From contig NZ_QUSX01000004.1 in NCBI RefSeq assembly GCF_003933245.1, forward strand, positions 1 through 64,000: a stretch of 64,000 nucleotides of DNA, written 5' to 3'. Both the position numbers and the translations under genes were made by a program. This document shows, one piece after another, positions 35,633 to 44,079 of the stretch (within the stretch, counting starts at the first letter, position 1; each line of letters opens with the position of its first letter). Under the pieces are notes generated by a model, which saw only the letters and a program-made list of their open reading frames with translations, did no database searches and was not told the DNA's origin. The stretch comes from Maribacter algicola (GTDB lineage: Bacteria; Bacteroidota; Bacteroidia; Flavobacteriales; Flavobacteriaceae).

Positions 35633-35640
35633 CTATATTT
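35633..35640 (+). promoter_or_regulatory. Putative -7 element, TATATTTG
   Basis: Matches TAnnTTTG, 17 bp before the ATG at 35658 of the exonuclease gene; supports that ATG over the TTG at 35649. Confidence 0.5.
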
Positions 35641-35657
35641 GCCATAAATTGGAATCC

Positions 35658-36434
35658 ATGGAGCTAAAGCTTACCAGACCTATTTGTTTTTTTGATTTGG
35701 AGACGACAGGAACCAATGTGGCCAAAGACCGAATCGTGGAAATATCCATATTGAAGGTTTTTCCCAACGGCAACAAGGAGAGTAGAACATGGTTGGTAAA
35801 TCCTGAGATGGATATTCCTGAAGATGTGGTGGCCATCCATGGCATTTCAAATGAAAAAGTTGCCAACGAACCCACTTTCAAGGAGCTGTCCAAGGAAATC
35901 TATAGGATGATAAAAGACAGCGATTTGGCCGGTTTTAATTCCGATAGATTTGATATCCCTTTGCTGGCAGAGGAATTGTTAAGGGCGGATATAGACTTCG
36001 ATATGAAGAATACAGTTTCCGTTGATGTGCAGACCATATTTCACAAAATGGAGAAAAGGACATTAGAGGCCGCCTACAAGTTTTACTGTGACAAGGACCT
36101 TACGGACGCCCATAGTGCCGAGGCCGATACAACAGCCACGTATGAGGTATTGCTTTCGCAGTTGGAACGTTATCCAGACCTTGAAAACAACATAAAAAAG
36201 CTGTCCGAATTCTCAAAAAGAAAACAGTTCGTGGACTTTGCCGGATTTATTGCATTGGATGAGGAGGGCGATGAAGTCTTTTCCTTTGGGAAACACAAGG
36301 GAAGAAAGGTACACGATGTTCTGGAAAAGGAGCCGGGGTATTTCGGATGGATCTTAAATGCCGATTTCCCGTTGTACACCAAAAAAATTCTTACCCAGAT
36401 AAAGCTGAGTAAACTAAACAATAAACTTAGTTAG
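35658..36434 (+). CDS. DnaQ-like 3'-5' exonuclease with C-terminal DUF3820-like domain
   Basis: 258 aa from the ATG at 35658. The exonuclease part (1-165) has Exo I CFFDLETTGT, Exo II GFNSDRFDIPLL and Exo III DAHSAEADTTATYEVL, giving the DEDD acidic set. After a linker, residues about 205-255 (FSFGKHKGRKVHDVLEKEPG, YFGWILNADFPLYTKKIL) resemble DUF3820, as in the separate small protein at 61415. It is probably a DNA repair or RNA-processing exonuclease, and the tail could bind nucleic acid. It is followed 10 bp later by the FAH gene, starting a likely operon to cinA. Confidence 0.88.
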   Translation: MELKLTRPICFFDLETTGTNVAKDRIVEISILKVFPNGNKESRTWLVNPEMDIPEDVVAIHGISNEKVANEPTFKELSKEIYRMIKDSDLAGFNSDRFDIPLLAEELLRADIDFDMKNTVSVDVQTIFHKMEKRTLEAAYKFYCDKDLTDAHSAEADTTATYEVLLSQLERYPDLENNIKKLSEFSKRKQFVDFAGFIALDEEGDEVFSFGKHKGRKVHDVLEKEPGYFGWILNADFPLYTKKILTQIKLSKLNNKLS

Positions 36435-36444
36435 CAGTAAGAGT

Positions 36445-37056
36445 ATGAAGATAATCTGTATCGGTAGAAATTACACCGAACACATCGAGGAACTTAAGAA
36501 CGAAAAACCATCGGAACCCGTTATTTTTATTAAGCCGGATTCTGCGGTCCTGCCCAAGGAACAAGATTTTTACATCCCCGAATTTTCCAATGACGTGCAT
36601 TATGAGGTCGAGGTGCTGATAAAAATCAAGCGGGTTGGAAAGCACATTAAGGAGGAATTTGCAGGAACCTATTATGACGAGATAGGCTTGGGAATCGATT
36701 TTACGGCAAGGGACCTTCAGTCCAAATTAAAGGAAAAAGGACTGCCGTGGGAAAAGGCAAAGGGTTTTGATGGCGCTGCGGTGATTGGTCAATGGTTACC
36801 AAAATCCAATTTTAAGGATCTTAACAGCCTAAATTTTGGTTTGTTTAAGAATGGTGAGGCCGTACAAAAGGGAAACACCTCTTTAATGTTGTGGAAAATA
36901 GATGAAATAATATCCTATGTGTCCACGTTCTTTATGCTAAAAAAAGGGGATGTTATTTTTACGGGAACACCAGCAGGAGTTGGGAAAGTTAGTGCAAATG
37001 ACTACCTTACGGGGTACTTGGAGGATAAGGAACTTTTTAACGTCAAAATAAGGTAA
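36445..37056 (+). CDS. Fumarylacetoacetate hydrolase family protein
   Basis: 203 aa, minimal FAH domain. MKIICIGRNYTEHIEELKN, DVHYEVEVLIKIKRVGK with the metal-binding Glu pair, GIDFTARDLQSKLKEKGLPWEKAKGFDGAA and GDVIFTGTPAGVGKV are the standard motifs. Short members are acylpyruvases or oxaloacetate decarboxylases, so the substrate is likely a small 2,4-dioxo or oxo acid. The stop overlaps the start of the Hpt gene (TAATG). Confidence 0.93.
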   Translation: MKIICIGRNYTEHIEELKNEKPSEPVIFIKPDSAVLPKEQDFYIPEFSNDVHYEVEVLIKIKRVGKHIKEEFAGTYYDEIGLGIDFTARDLQSKLKEKGLPWEKAKGFDGAAVIGQWLPKSNFKDLNSLNFGLFKNGEAVQKGNTSLMLWKIDEIISYVSTFFMLKKGDVIFTGTPAGVGKVSANDYLTGYLEDKELFNVKIR

Positions 37057-37394
37057 TGATATATAGTTTGGACAAAATCAATGAGATGGCGGAGGGGGAT
37101 CAGGATTTCATACTATCCGTCATTTCCGTTTTTTTGGATGAGGTTCCAGAAGATCTGGAAGGACTCGAAGCGGCCATACAGGAACGTGACTATGAAAAGA
37201 CCTACCAGCTGGCCCATAAAATAAAGCCCAACGTGGATTTATTGGGAATGGAACAGACCAGGGCTGCTGCTTTGGAAGTGGAGACCCTTGGAAAGCTAAG
37301 TGCCGGTTGGGAACAGATCGAGAAAACCTTTCCCATTCTTAAAACCGACATCCATCAAGTAATTGGCGAGCTTAAAAAAGACTTTCATATATAA
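37056..37394 (+). CDS. Hpt (histidine phosphotransfer) domain protein
   Basis: 112 aa, a single Hpt helical bundle. The phosphorylation motif is [15 protein letters not shown]: His54, Lys57 and Gly64 fit HxxKxxxxxxG. It would carry phosphate between hybrid kinases and response regulators, but no such gene is near. Start and stop each overlap the neighbouring genes by one base (FAH before, cinA after), so all three are translated together. Such stand-alone Hpt proteins can be orphan relay parts. Confidence 0.85.
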   Translation: MIYSLDKINEMAEGDQDFILSVISVFLDEVPEDLEGLEAAIQERDYEKTYQLAHKIKPNVDLLGMEQTRAAALEVETLGKLSAGWEQIEKTFPILKTDIHQVIGELKKDFHI

Positions 37395-38644
37395 TGTTCG
37401 CAGATATAATTACCATTGGCGATGAGATTCTCATAGGCCAAATTATTGATACCAATTCCGCCTTTATTGCCCAGGAACTCAATAAAATTGGCATCTCCGT
37501 ATATCAGATAACCTCGGTGCAGGACGATCGCGAGCATATTCTCACAGCATTGGAGGAATCCAAGGCCCATGCTGATATTGTAATCGTAACCGGGGGTCTG
37601 GGCCCCACCAAGGACGATATTACAAAGCACACATTTTGTGAATTTTTCAATGATCAACTTGTTGAAAACAAGGAAGTGCTAAGGCATGTGGAGCATCTTT
37701 TTGCAAAACATATTTCCAATACCCCTATTTCAGACCTAAATAGAAAACAGGCTTTGGTTCCCAGCAAGGCCAAAGTGTTGCACAACGAAAATGGAACGGC
37801 TCCGGGCATGTGGTTTTATGAGGATGGTACTATGTTCATTTCGTTGCCGGGGGTGCCATTCGAGATGAAACATCTTATAAAGGAAGTGGTGATTCCGGAG
37901 TTGGTCACGTTTTATGAACGTCCGCATATTATCCATAAGACCGTGCATACCTATGGCATTGGCGAAAGTGCCATTGCCCAAAAAATAGAGGATTGGGAGG
38001 ATAACCTACCCAGTTTCATCAAATTGGCCTATTTGCCAAGCTTAGGCAAGGTACGATTGAGACTGACCGCCAAAGGAACAGACTATGAAAAACTTTCCAA
38101 GGCCATTGACGAGGAATCCCAAAAGCTATTTCCTTTACTTGGTGATATAATTTTGGGAACGGAAAGCGATGAAAATATTGAGGAGGTCATTGCCAAGTTA
38201 TTGACAAAAAAAGGAATGACCTTAGCAACCGCAGAAAGTTTTACAGGTGGTGCCATTGCCACTCAAATTACGGCAGTTCCGGGAGCTTCGGCTTATTTTA
38301 AGGGCAGTGTGGTATGCTATGCCACGGAGGTTAAAGTGCAGGTATTGGGGGTGTCCCAAGAATTGGTGGACACCTATTCCGTGGTGAGCGAGCAAGTAGC
38401 CATGGGCATGGCCAATGGTGTAAAGAAATTATTGGATACGGATTTTGCTATCGCTACCACCGGCAATGCAGGGCCTGCCAAAGGTGATTCCAACGCGGAC
38501 GTGGGAACGGTATACATTGGGATTGCGTCCCCCTCTAATGTTTTTGCCCTTAAATTCACCATGGGAAGTCAGCGCGAAAGGATAGTGCAAAAGTCTGTAA
38601 ATAAGGCATTTGAATTGCTTCAAAAAGAAATTTTAAAAATGTGA
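37394..38644 (+). CDS. cinA: CinA family protein (nicotinamide-nucleotide amidohydrolase)
   Basis: 416 aa. The N-terminal MoCF/COG1058 domain ([45 protein letters not shown]) acts as ADP-ribose pyrophosphatase in characterised members. The C-terminal CinA domain (about 255-416; [37 protein letters not shown]) deamidates NMN for NAD recycling. Both domains look intact. It overlaps the Hpt gene by one base and is followed by the rpmB promoter. Confidence 0.94.
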   Translation: MFADIITIGDEILIGQIIDTNSAFIAQELNKIGISVYQITSVQDDREHILTALEESKAHADIVIVTGGLGPTKDDITKHTFCEFFNDQLVENKEVLRHVEHLFAKHISNTPISDLNRKQALVPSKAKVLHNENGTAPGMWFYEDGTMFISLPGVPFEMKHLIKEVVIPELVTFYERPHIIHKTVHTYGIGESAIAQKIEDWEDNLPSFIKLAYLPSLGKVRLRLTAKGTDYEKLSKAIDEESQKLFPLLGDIILGTESDENIEEVIAKLLTKKGMTLATAESFTGGAIATQITAVPGASAYFKGSVVCYATEVKVQVLGVSQELVDTYSVVSEQVAMGMANGVKKLLDTDFAIATTGNAGPAKGDSNADVGTVYIGIASPSNVFALKFTMGSQRERIVQKSVNKAFELLQKEILKM

Positions 38645-38653
38645 GGAGGATTG

Positions 38654-38684
38654 TTGGACGTAAGATAAAAATGATATAAATTTG
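38654..38684 (+). promoter_or_regulatory. Promoter of the rpmB-rpmG-DUF4295 operon
   Basis: TTG at 38654-38656, a 20-bp spacer and TAAATTTG at 38677-38684 fit the Bacteroidetes pattern TTTG-n19/20-TAnnTTTG. The start codon of rpmB is 31 bp further on. Confidence 0.65.
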
Positions 38685-38714
38685 CACCCTGTTTAAAAGA
38701 AAAAATTCGGCACG

Positions 38715-38951
38715 ATGTCAAAAGTTTGTGAAATTACTGGAAAGAAGGCGATGGTCGGTAATAATGTTTCCTTCTCTATCAACAAGACTAAAAGAAGGTT
38801 TGATGTAAATCTTTCCAAAAAGAGATTTTACATTCCAGAGGAAGACCGGTGGATAACCTTGAAGGTTTCTGCACGAGCGGTGAAGATTATCAATAAGAAA
38901 GGAATTTCTGCCGTGTTGAAGGATGCAAAAGCTAATGGGTTGGTAAAGTAA
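38715..38951 (+). CDS. rpmB: 50S ribosomal protein L28
   Basis: 78 aa. CEITGKKAMVGNNVSFSINKTKRRFDVNL and ITLKVSARAVKIINKKGISAVLK, each a family-typical stretch, give a clear L28 match. First gene of the L28-L33-DUF4295 set, a fixed order in Bacteroidetes. Confidence 0.97.
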   Translation: MSKVCEITGKKAMVGNNVSFSINKTKRRFDVNLSKKRFYIPEEDRWITLKVSARAVKIINKKGISAVLKDAKANGLVK

Positions 38952-38970
38952 CCTATAATTATAGAGTACA

Positions 38971-39153
38971 ATGGCAAAAAAAGGCAATAGAATACAAGTA
39001 ATATTAGAGTGCACTGAGCACAAGGAGTCCGGAAAACCTGGAACTTCCAGATATGTTACTACAAAGAATAAGAAAAATACTCCTGAGAGATTAGAGATTA
39101 AAAAATTCAATCCTATCTTGAAGAGAATGACAGTTCATAAAGAAATTAAATAA
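38971..39153 (+). CDS. rpmG: 50S ribosomal protein L33
   Basis: 60 aa. [18 protein letters not shown] and [19 protein letters not shown] identify L33. Only one cysteine is present, so this is the zinc-free (C-minus) form. It lies 19 bp after rpmB. Confidence 0.96.
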   Translation: MAKKGNRIQVILECTEHKESGKPGTSRYVTTKNKKNTPERLEIKKFNPILKRMTVHKEIK

Positions 39154-39160
39154 GTAAGTC

Positions 39161-39313
39161 ATGGCAAAGAAGACGGTAGCAAGTTTACAAACAAGTTCGA
39201 AAAGATTGACGAAGGCCATAAAAATGGTCAAGTCACCAAAGTCCGGCGCGTATGTTTTTGTGGAATCGGTCATGGCTCCAGAAATGGTTAATGAGTGGTT
39301 GGACAAAAAATAA
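39161..39313 (+). CDS. DUF4295 small ribosome-linked protein
   Basis: 50 aa read directly from the sequence, beginning MAKKTVASLQTSSKRLTKAI and ending MVNEWLDKK. It starts 7 bp after the rpmG stop. It is basic, matches DUF4295, and is found next to L28/L33 in Bacteroidetes, so a role on or near the ribosome is likely, though the exact function is not established. Confidence 0.9.
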   Translation: MAKKTVASLQTSSKRLTKAIKMVKSPKSGAYVFVESVMAPEMVNEWLDKK

Positions 39314-39332
39314 CCAGGTTTTGAAAAGTTTT

Positions 39333-39367
39333 AAAAGCCCCTTTCCGTACGAAAGGGGCTTTTTAAT
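39333..39367 (+). terminator. Intrinsic terminator of the rpmB operon
   Basis: A 13-bp stem AAAAGCCCCTTTC/GAAAGGGGCTTTT around CGTAC (39333-39363), followed by T-rich sequence. Confidence 0.9.
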
Positions 39368-39370
39368 TTT

Positions 39371-39378
39371 TATATTTG
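39371..39378 (+). promoter_or_regulatory. Putative -7 element of ftsY
   Basis: TATATTTG matches TAnnTTTG, 19 bp before the ftsY ATG and just after the ribosomal-operon terminator. Confidence 0.5.
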
Positions 39379-39397
39379 ATGAACTATTGATAACAAG

Positions 39398-40360
39398 ATG
39401 AGCTTATTTAAAAAGATATTTTCTTCAGAAAAAAAGGAGACCTTGGACAAGGGACTTGAAAAGTCAAAAGCAAGTTTTTTTACCAAGTTGGGAAAGGCCG
39501 TTGCCGGAAAATCCAAGGTGGACGAAGATGTACTAGATAACTTGGAGGAGGTTTTGGTTACCTCGGATGTAGGTGTTAATACAACTTTAAAGATTATAGA
39601 ACGTATTGAGGCGCGGGTAGCCAAGGACAAATACATGGGTACCGACGAGCTGAACACCATCTTAAGGGAAGAAATAGCCGGATTGTTGTCTGAGACCCAT
39701 TCCGGTGAGGAATCTGAAGTTCATGTACCATTGGGAAAAAGGCCTTATGTCATTATGGTAGTAGGTGTAAACGGCGTTGGGAAGACCACCACCATTGGAA
39801 AATTGGCACATCAGTTTAAAAAACAGGGCTTAAGTGTGGTCCTTGGCGCTGCAGATACCTTTCGAGCTGCGGCCATTGATCAATTGCAGGTGTGGGCCGA
39901 TCGTGTTGGCGTACCTATTATAAAACAACAAATGGGCAGTGATCCCGCTTCGGTTGCCTTTGATACATTGAGTTCCGCGGTAAAACAAGATGCGGATGTG
40001 GTCATTATCGATACGGCTGGTAGACTGCATAATAAGGTGAACCTCATGAACGAGTTGAGCAAGGTAAAAAGAGTCATGCAAAAAGTGGTGGAAGATACCC
40101 CACATGAAGTCCTACTGGTGTTGGACGGTTCCACAGGGCAGAACGCCTTTGAACAGGCCAAACAGTTTACAAAAGCTACCGAAGTGACTTCATTGGCCGT
40201 TACCAAATTGGACGGTACGGCAAAGGGAGGAGTGGTTATTGGAATATCCGATCAATTTCAGATTCCGGTTAAATATATTGGGGTAGGGGAAGGAATTGAA
40301 GATCTTCAGGTTTTCAATAAGTACGAATTTGTAGATTCTTTTTTTAATATAAATAATTGA
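39398..40360 (+). CDS. ftsY: Signal recognition particle receptor FtsY
   Basis: 320 aa, the short form without a long acidic A domain. NG domain motifs: GVNGVGKTTTIGKLA (P-loop), LGAADTFRAAAIDQL, DVVIIDTAGRL, VTKLDGTAKGGV. It docks ribosome-SRP complexes at the membrane. Its TGA stop overlaps the TTG start of the next gene (TTGA). Confidence 0.96.
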   Translation: MSLFKKIFSSEKKETLDKGLEKSKASFFTKLGKAVAGKSKVDEDVLDNLEEVLVTSDVGVNTTLKIIERIEARVAKDKYMGTDELNTILREEIAGLLSETHSGEESEVHVPLGKRPYVIMVVGVNGVGKTTTIGKLAHQFKKQGLSVVLGAADTFRAAAIDQLQVWADRVGVPIIKQQMGSDPASVAFDTLSSAVKQDADVVIIDTAGRLHNKVNLMNELSKVKRVMQKVVEDTPHEVLLVLDGSTGQNAFEQAKQFTKATEVTSLAVTKLDGTAKGGVVIGISDQFQIPVKYIGVGEGIEDLQVFNKYEFVDSFFNINN

Positions 40361-41232
40361 AAGTAGTAGGGTTATTTATTCTTCCATTAGTATGGACCAC
40401 GATTGGTTGGTCACAAATTACACACCCTAAAGCAAGTCCGTTTACCAAAACAGAGCAAGTCATTGGTCTCTCCAAGATTTCTTTGGAGTACTCCAGACCG
40501 GCCGTTAGAAAAAGAAAAGTTTTCGGTCTTCAAGCAGATGGAACGCCAGCGTTGGTACCCTATGGACGAATTTGGCGCGTAGGTGCGAATGAATCCACAA
40601 AAATAACTTTTGATTCTGATGTCAAAATAGAAGGCAAAAACTTGCCCAAAGGGACCTATGCACTCTATATTTTCCCCTATGAAAACCTATGGGAAGTCGT
40701 TTTTCATAAAAATACCTCGCATTGGGGGGACGGAAGGGATAATTATAACCCGGAGGAAGATGCGCTGAGGGTTTCTGTTATTCCCCTTAAAACTTTGGCT
40801 TTTCAGGAAAATCTTTTGATATATTTTGATGAACTTCAGCATGATTCGGCCCAAATGATAATCCACTGGGCAAGCACAAAAGTTCAAGTTTCCCTGTCCT
40901 TGGATACTACGTCCATGATGGACATGGAAATCCAACAGAAATTAGAGGATAATCCATCTGCCCAAACCTATTACGAGGTTGCCCGTTATTATCAGGAGCA
41001 AGGAATACGCCTTGAGGAAGCACTATCCTATTTGGAAAGGGCCCTGGAAAAAGGGGGCGACACCTATTATTTCTTTAGGGTAAAGGCGCTTGTTGAAGCC
41101 GATTTAGGTAACTATGAAGCTGCTATCGTTTCGGCGGGAAAATCCCTTATACTGGCCGATGCCGAGAACAAGGATGAGTTCGTACGGCTCAACCAAAAAA
41201 GTATAGCGCTTTGGAAATCCAAGCTATATTAA
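40357..41232 (+). CDS. DUF2911 domain secreted protein
   Basis: 291 aa from a TTG that overlaps the ftsY stop by 4 bases; MKVVGLFILPLVWTTIGWSQ is then a signal peptide. The DUF2911 domain (about 22-170) has KISLEYSRPAVRKRKVFG, YGRIWRVGANESTKITF and KGTYALYIFPYENLWEVVFHK. The C-terminal part (about 190-290) is helical and TPR-like (YYEVARYYQEQGIRLEEALSYLERALEKG split over two helices). It is periplasmic; its function is unknown. Confidence 0.87.
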   Translation: MKVVGLFILPLVWTTIGWSQITHPKASPFTKTEQVIGLSKISLEYSRPAVRKRKVFGLQADGTPALVPYGRIWRVGANESTKITFDSDVKIEGKNLPKGTYALYIFPYENLWEVVFHKNTSHWGDGRDNYNPEEDALRVSVIPLKTLAFQENLLIYFDELQHDSAQMIIHWASTKVQVSLSLDTTSMMDMEIQQKLEDNPSAQTYYEVARYYQEQGIRLEEALSYLERALEKGGDTYYFFRVKALVEADLGNYEAAIVSAGKSLILADAENKDEFVRLNQKSIALWKSKLY

Positions 41233-41251
41233 ATATAAAATAAAGAGAAAT

Positions 41252-42925
41252 ATGAAAAAGTTAATAGGACTATTTTTAATGGGACTGCTGTTTTCTTGTA
41301 AAACGGATACGCCAAAGCAAGAACCAATCGTATTATGGGAGCCTTATAAGGATTCTGCCGAAGTAGCTGCCAATGCCGATCATGAAATTAGCAGGATGCG
41401 CTACAAACTCATCCAATCCAAAGTATTGGATAAAAATGCCGTTTTTCTCCCGTTGTATGATGAGGTGGTAAAAATGAAGGAAGACGAATATGAATCGTTA
41501 AAACCTTTGATCCTGGAGCGGGATATCTTTTCAATACGTAATAGTATTGAGCAAGACAAGCTGACCTACGAACAACTGGTGTTGTTCTATCTCTACAGGA
41601 TCTACAAATATGAACTGAACAATGAAACCACTTTAAATACGGTAATCGCCCTAAATGAAGAGGTGTTGGCAGCTGCCAGAAAACTGGATGAACAGAGGCG
41701 GGAGGGTAGCTTGCCGGACGTCCGTCACCCTATTTTTGGTATGCCGATACTTTTAAAGGACAATATCAATACTGCTGGTATGAAAACCACGGCAGGAAGT
41801 ATTGCGCTGATGAATAATGAAGTAGGGGATTCATTTATCGTGGAGCGGCTAAAGGAAAACGGAGCGCTCATTTTGGGGAAAGTCAATTTAAGCGAATGGG
41901 CTTATTTTTTATGCAGTGGATGCCCTGTAGGCTATAGTGCCGTTGGTGGACAAACCTTAAATCCCTATGGAAGACGAATATTTGAAACGGGAGGCTCCAG
42001 TTCTGGGAGTGGAACTTCGGTAGCCGCCAACTATGCTGTGGCCGCCGTGGGTACGGAAACTTCGGGTTCTATTTTGTCGCCTAGCAGTCAGAATTCCGTG
42101 GTGGGATTAAAACCAACGATCGGGCTTTTGAGTCGGTCTGGAATTGTACCTATTTCAAGTACCTTGGATACACCGGGTCCCATGACCAAAAATGTGGTGG
42201 ACAATGCGATATTGCTGTCGGCCATGATGGGGTACGATGCAGCCGATTCCAAATCCGTAAAAGAGGAATATTCCGGGATTTTATCGGCAGGTTTAAACCC
42301 AGAACCATTGAAAACAATGAGATTGGGCGCTATGACAACGCTTATGGAGCGCGATAGTTTATATAGGGAAACGGTTAAGGAATTAAAGCAAGCTGGAGTG
42401 GAAATCATAGAATTTACGCCTCCAGAGGTTGAAATGGATGGGTTTTTAAGTATCCTGAACATAGATATGCGCAATGACTTACCCGCATACTTAAAGGCGT
42501 ATTCAAATCCAGAATCTGTATCAATTACCTCCATTGCCAATGCTGTTGATTTCAATAATGCCGATTCTCTGGTCCGAATTCCCTACGGTCAGGCGCTGTT
42601 TGAGGGTATTTTGGCCGACTCCACCACGGCGGAAGGTTTGGAGGAAATTAAGGCCAAATTGGAAAATAGCGGACGCACCTTTTTTGATACAGCTCTGGAC
42701 GCACATGATTTGGATGCTGTGCTATCCATCAATAATTATCATGCAGGATATGCCGCTGTAGCCAAATATCCGGCCTTGACCGTTCCTATGGGATACAAGA
42801 AAAGTGGGGAGCCTATAAGCCTTACCTTTGTAGGGAAACCATTTTCCGAGGCACACTTGTTACGTATGGGAAAGGCTTTTGAAGATGCATTTCCTAAAAG
42901 GAAAATGCCCAAGGATTATCAATAA
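41252..42925 (+). CDS. Amidase-signature family lipoprotein
   Basis: 557 aa. MKKLIGLFLMGLLFSC is a lipoprotein signal (Cys16). The amidase signature has Lys169 (MPILLKDNINTAG), the cis-Ser region GGSSSGSGTSVA (about 247-258) and the nucleophile Ser273 in GTETSGSILSPSS. The fold is complete up to GYKKSGEPISLTFVGKPFSE. It probably hydrolyses an amide outside the cytoplasm. It lies 19 bp after the DUF2911 gene and 12 bp before the P1 peptidase, suggesting a shared peptide- or amide-use function. Confidence 0.92.
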   Translation: MKKLIGLFLMGLLFSCKTDTPKQEPIVLWEPYKDSAEVAANADHEISRMRYKLIQSKVLDKNAVFLPLYDEVVKMKEDEYESLKPLILERDIFSIRNSIEQDKLTYEQLVLFYLYRIYKYELNNETTLNTVIALNEEVLAAARKLDEQRREGSLPDVRHPIFGMPILLKDNINTAGMKTTAGSIALMNNEVGDSFIVERLKENGALILGKVNLSEWAYFLCSGCPVGYSAVGGQTLNPYGRRIFETGGSSSGSGTSVAANYAVAAVGTETSGSILSPSSQNSVVGLKPTIGLLSRSGIVPISSTLDTPGPMTKNVVDNAILLSAMMGYDAADSKSVKEEYSGILSAGLNPEPLKTMRLGAMTTLMERDSLYRETVKELKQAGVEIIEFTPPEVEMDGFLSILNIDMRNDLPAYLKAYSNPESVSITSIANAVDFNNADSLVRIPYGQALFEGILADSTTAEGLEEIKAKLENSGRTFFDTALDAHDLDAVLSINNYHAGYAAVAKYPALTVPMGYKKSGEPISLTFVGKPFSEAHLLRMGKAFEDAFPKRKMPKDYQ

Positions 42926-42937
42926 ACAGGCCTCTTT

Positions 42938-44065
42938 ATGAAACTTAGGATTTTTATACTACTTTTTCTAATTCAAGTCGGCATCATGAATGCACAAAAA
43001 CGAATACGGGATTACGGAATCGAGATCGGTGTATTGAAAACCGGAAAATTCAATGCCATTACGGATGTAGATGGTATTTTAGTGGGGCACGAAACCTTGA
43101 TCGAAGGTGATAATATAAGGACCGGAGTTACGGCAATTCTTCCCCATTCCGGGAACATCTTCCAATCAAAGGTTCCAGCAGCGATTTACATTGGCAATGG
43201 CTTTGGGAAACTAGCGGGTTACAGTCAAGTAAGGGAATTGGGAAATATTGAGACCCCTATTATATTGACCAATACGCTAAGCGTTCCTGCAGCATCCGAA
43301 GCCTTGATTTCATATACCTTGGATTTAACCGGCAATGAGGACGTACGCTCCGTAAATTCGGTAGTAGGAGAAACAAATGACGGTTGGTTGAACGACATTC
43401 GGGGTAGACATGTAAAACAGGAGCACGTATTGAGTGCCATAAGAAGCGCCACTTCCGGCCCTGTTAAAGAGGGAAATGTGGGTGCTGGCACCGGAACGAT
43501 TTGTTTTGGATATAAAGGCGGAATCGGGACTTCTTCAAGGGTGCTTCCAAACTCTTTGGGCGGATTTACCGTCGGGGTTTTGGTACAATCGAATTTTGGC
43601 GGAGTGTTGGAAATCAATGGAGCACCTGTGGGGAAGGAACTGAATACATATCCATATCAGGATAAAATTCTGAACGATGCCGATGGTTCCTGTATGATCG
43701 TCATTATGACAGATGCACCACTGGATGCGAGAAACCTGGAACGTTTGGCCAAGAGGGGTATAATGGGGTTGGCGAAAACGGGTGGCATCGCATCTAATGG
43801 AAGTGGGGATTATGTGATTGCCGTCTCCACCCATGAAGCTGTAAGGATAGCCCATACTAGCAAACTTCAGTTCAATACCATGGAATTGTTGCGGAACGAT
43901 GAAATGTCGCCCTTATTTTTGGCCGCCATAGAGGCAACGGAAGAAGCCATACTGAATTCCTTATTTACGGCCGGAACCATGACAGGAAGAGATGGACATC
44001 AAATAGAGGCATTACCCCTTTACGAAGTATTACCTATTCTCAAAAAGTACGGGAAAATAAAATAA
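42938..44065 (+). CDS. P1 family peptidase (DmpA/BapA-type), secreted
   Basis: 375 aa with signal peptide MKLRIFILLFLIQVGIMNAQ. Family features: RIRDYGIEIGVLKTGKFNAITDV split around residue 35, GNVGAGTGTICFGYKGGIGTSS, and ADGSCMIVIMTDAPLDARNLERL. Gly250-Ser251 matches the self-cleavage site at which DmpA-type enzymes expose the nucleophilic serine. They are aminopeptidases for N-terminal D- or beta-amino acids or ordinary peptides. It belongs to the amidase-peptidase pair, which makes a role in degrading unusual peptides plausible. Confidence 0.92.
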   Translation: MKLRIFILLFLIQVGIMNAQKRIRDYGIEIGVLKTGKFNAITDVDGILVGHETLIEGDNIRTGVTAILPHSGNIFQSKVPAAIYIGNGFGKLAGYSQVRELGNIETPIILTNTLSVPAASEALISYTLDLTGNEDVRSVNSVVGETNDGWLNDIRGRHVKQEHVLSAIRSATSGPVKEGNVGAGTGTICFGYKGGIGTSSRVLPNSLGGFTVGVLVQSNFGGVLEINGAPVGKELNTYPYQDKILNDADGSCMIVIMTDAPLDARNLERLAKRGIMGLAKTGGIASNGSGDYVIAVSTHEAVRIAHTSKLQFNTMELLRNDEMSPLFLAAIEATEEAILNSLFTAGTMTGRDGHQIEALPLYEVLPILKKYGKIK

Positions 44066-44079
44066 TTGGTCCTTAACTA

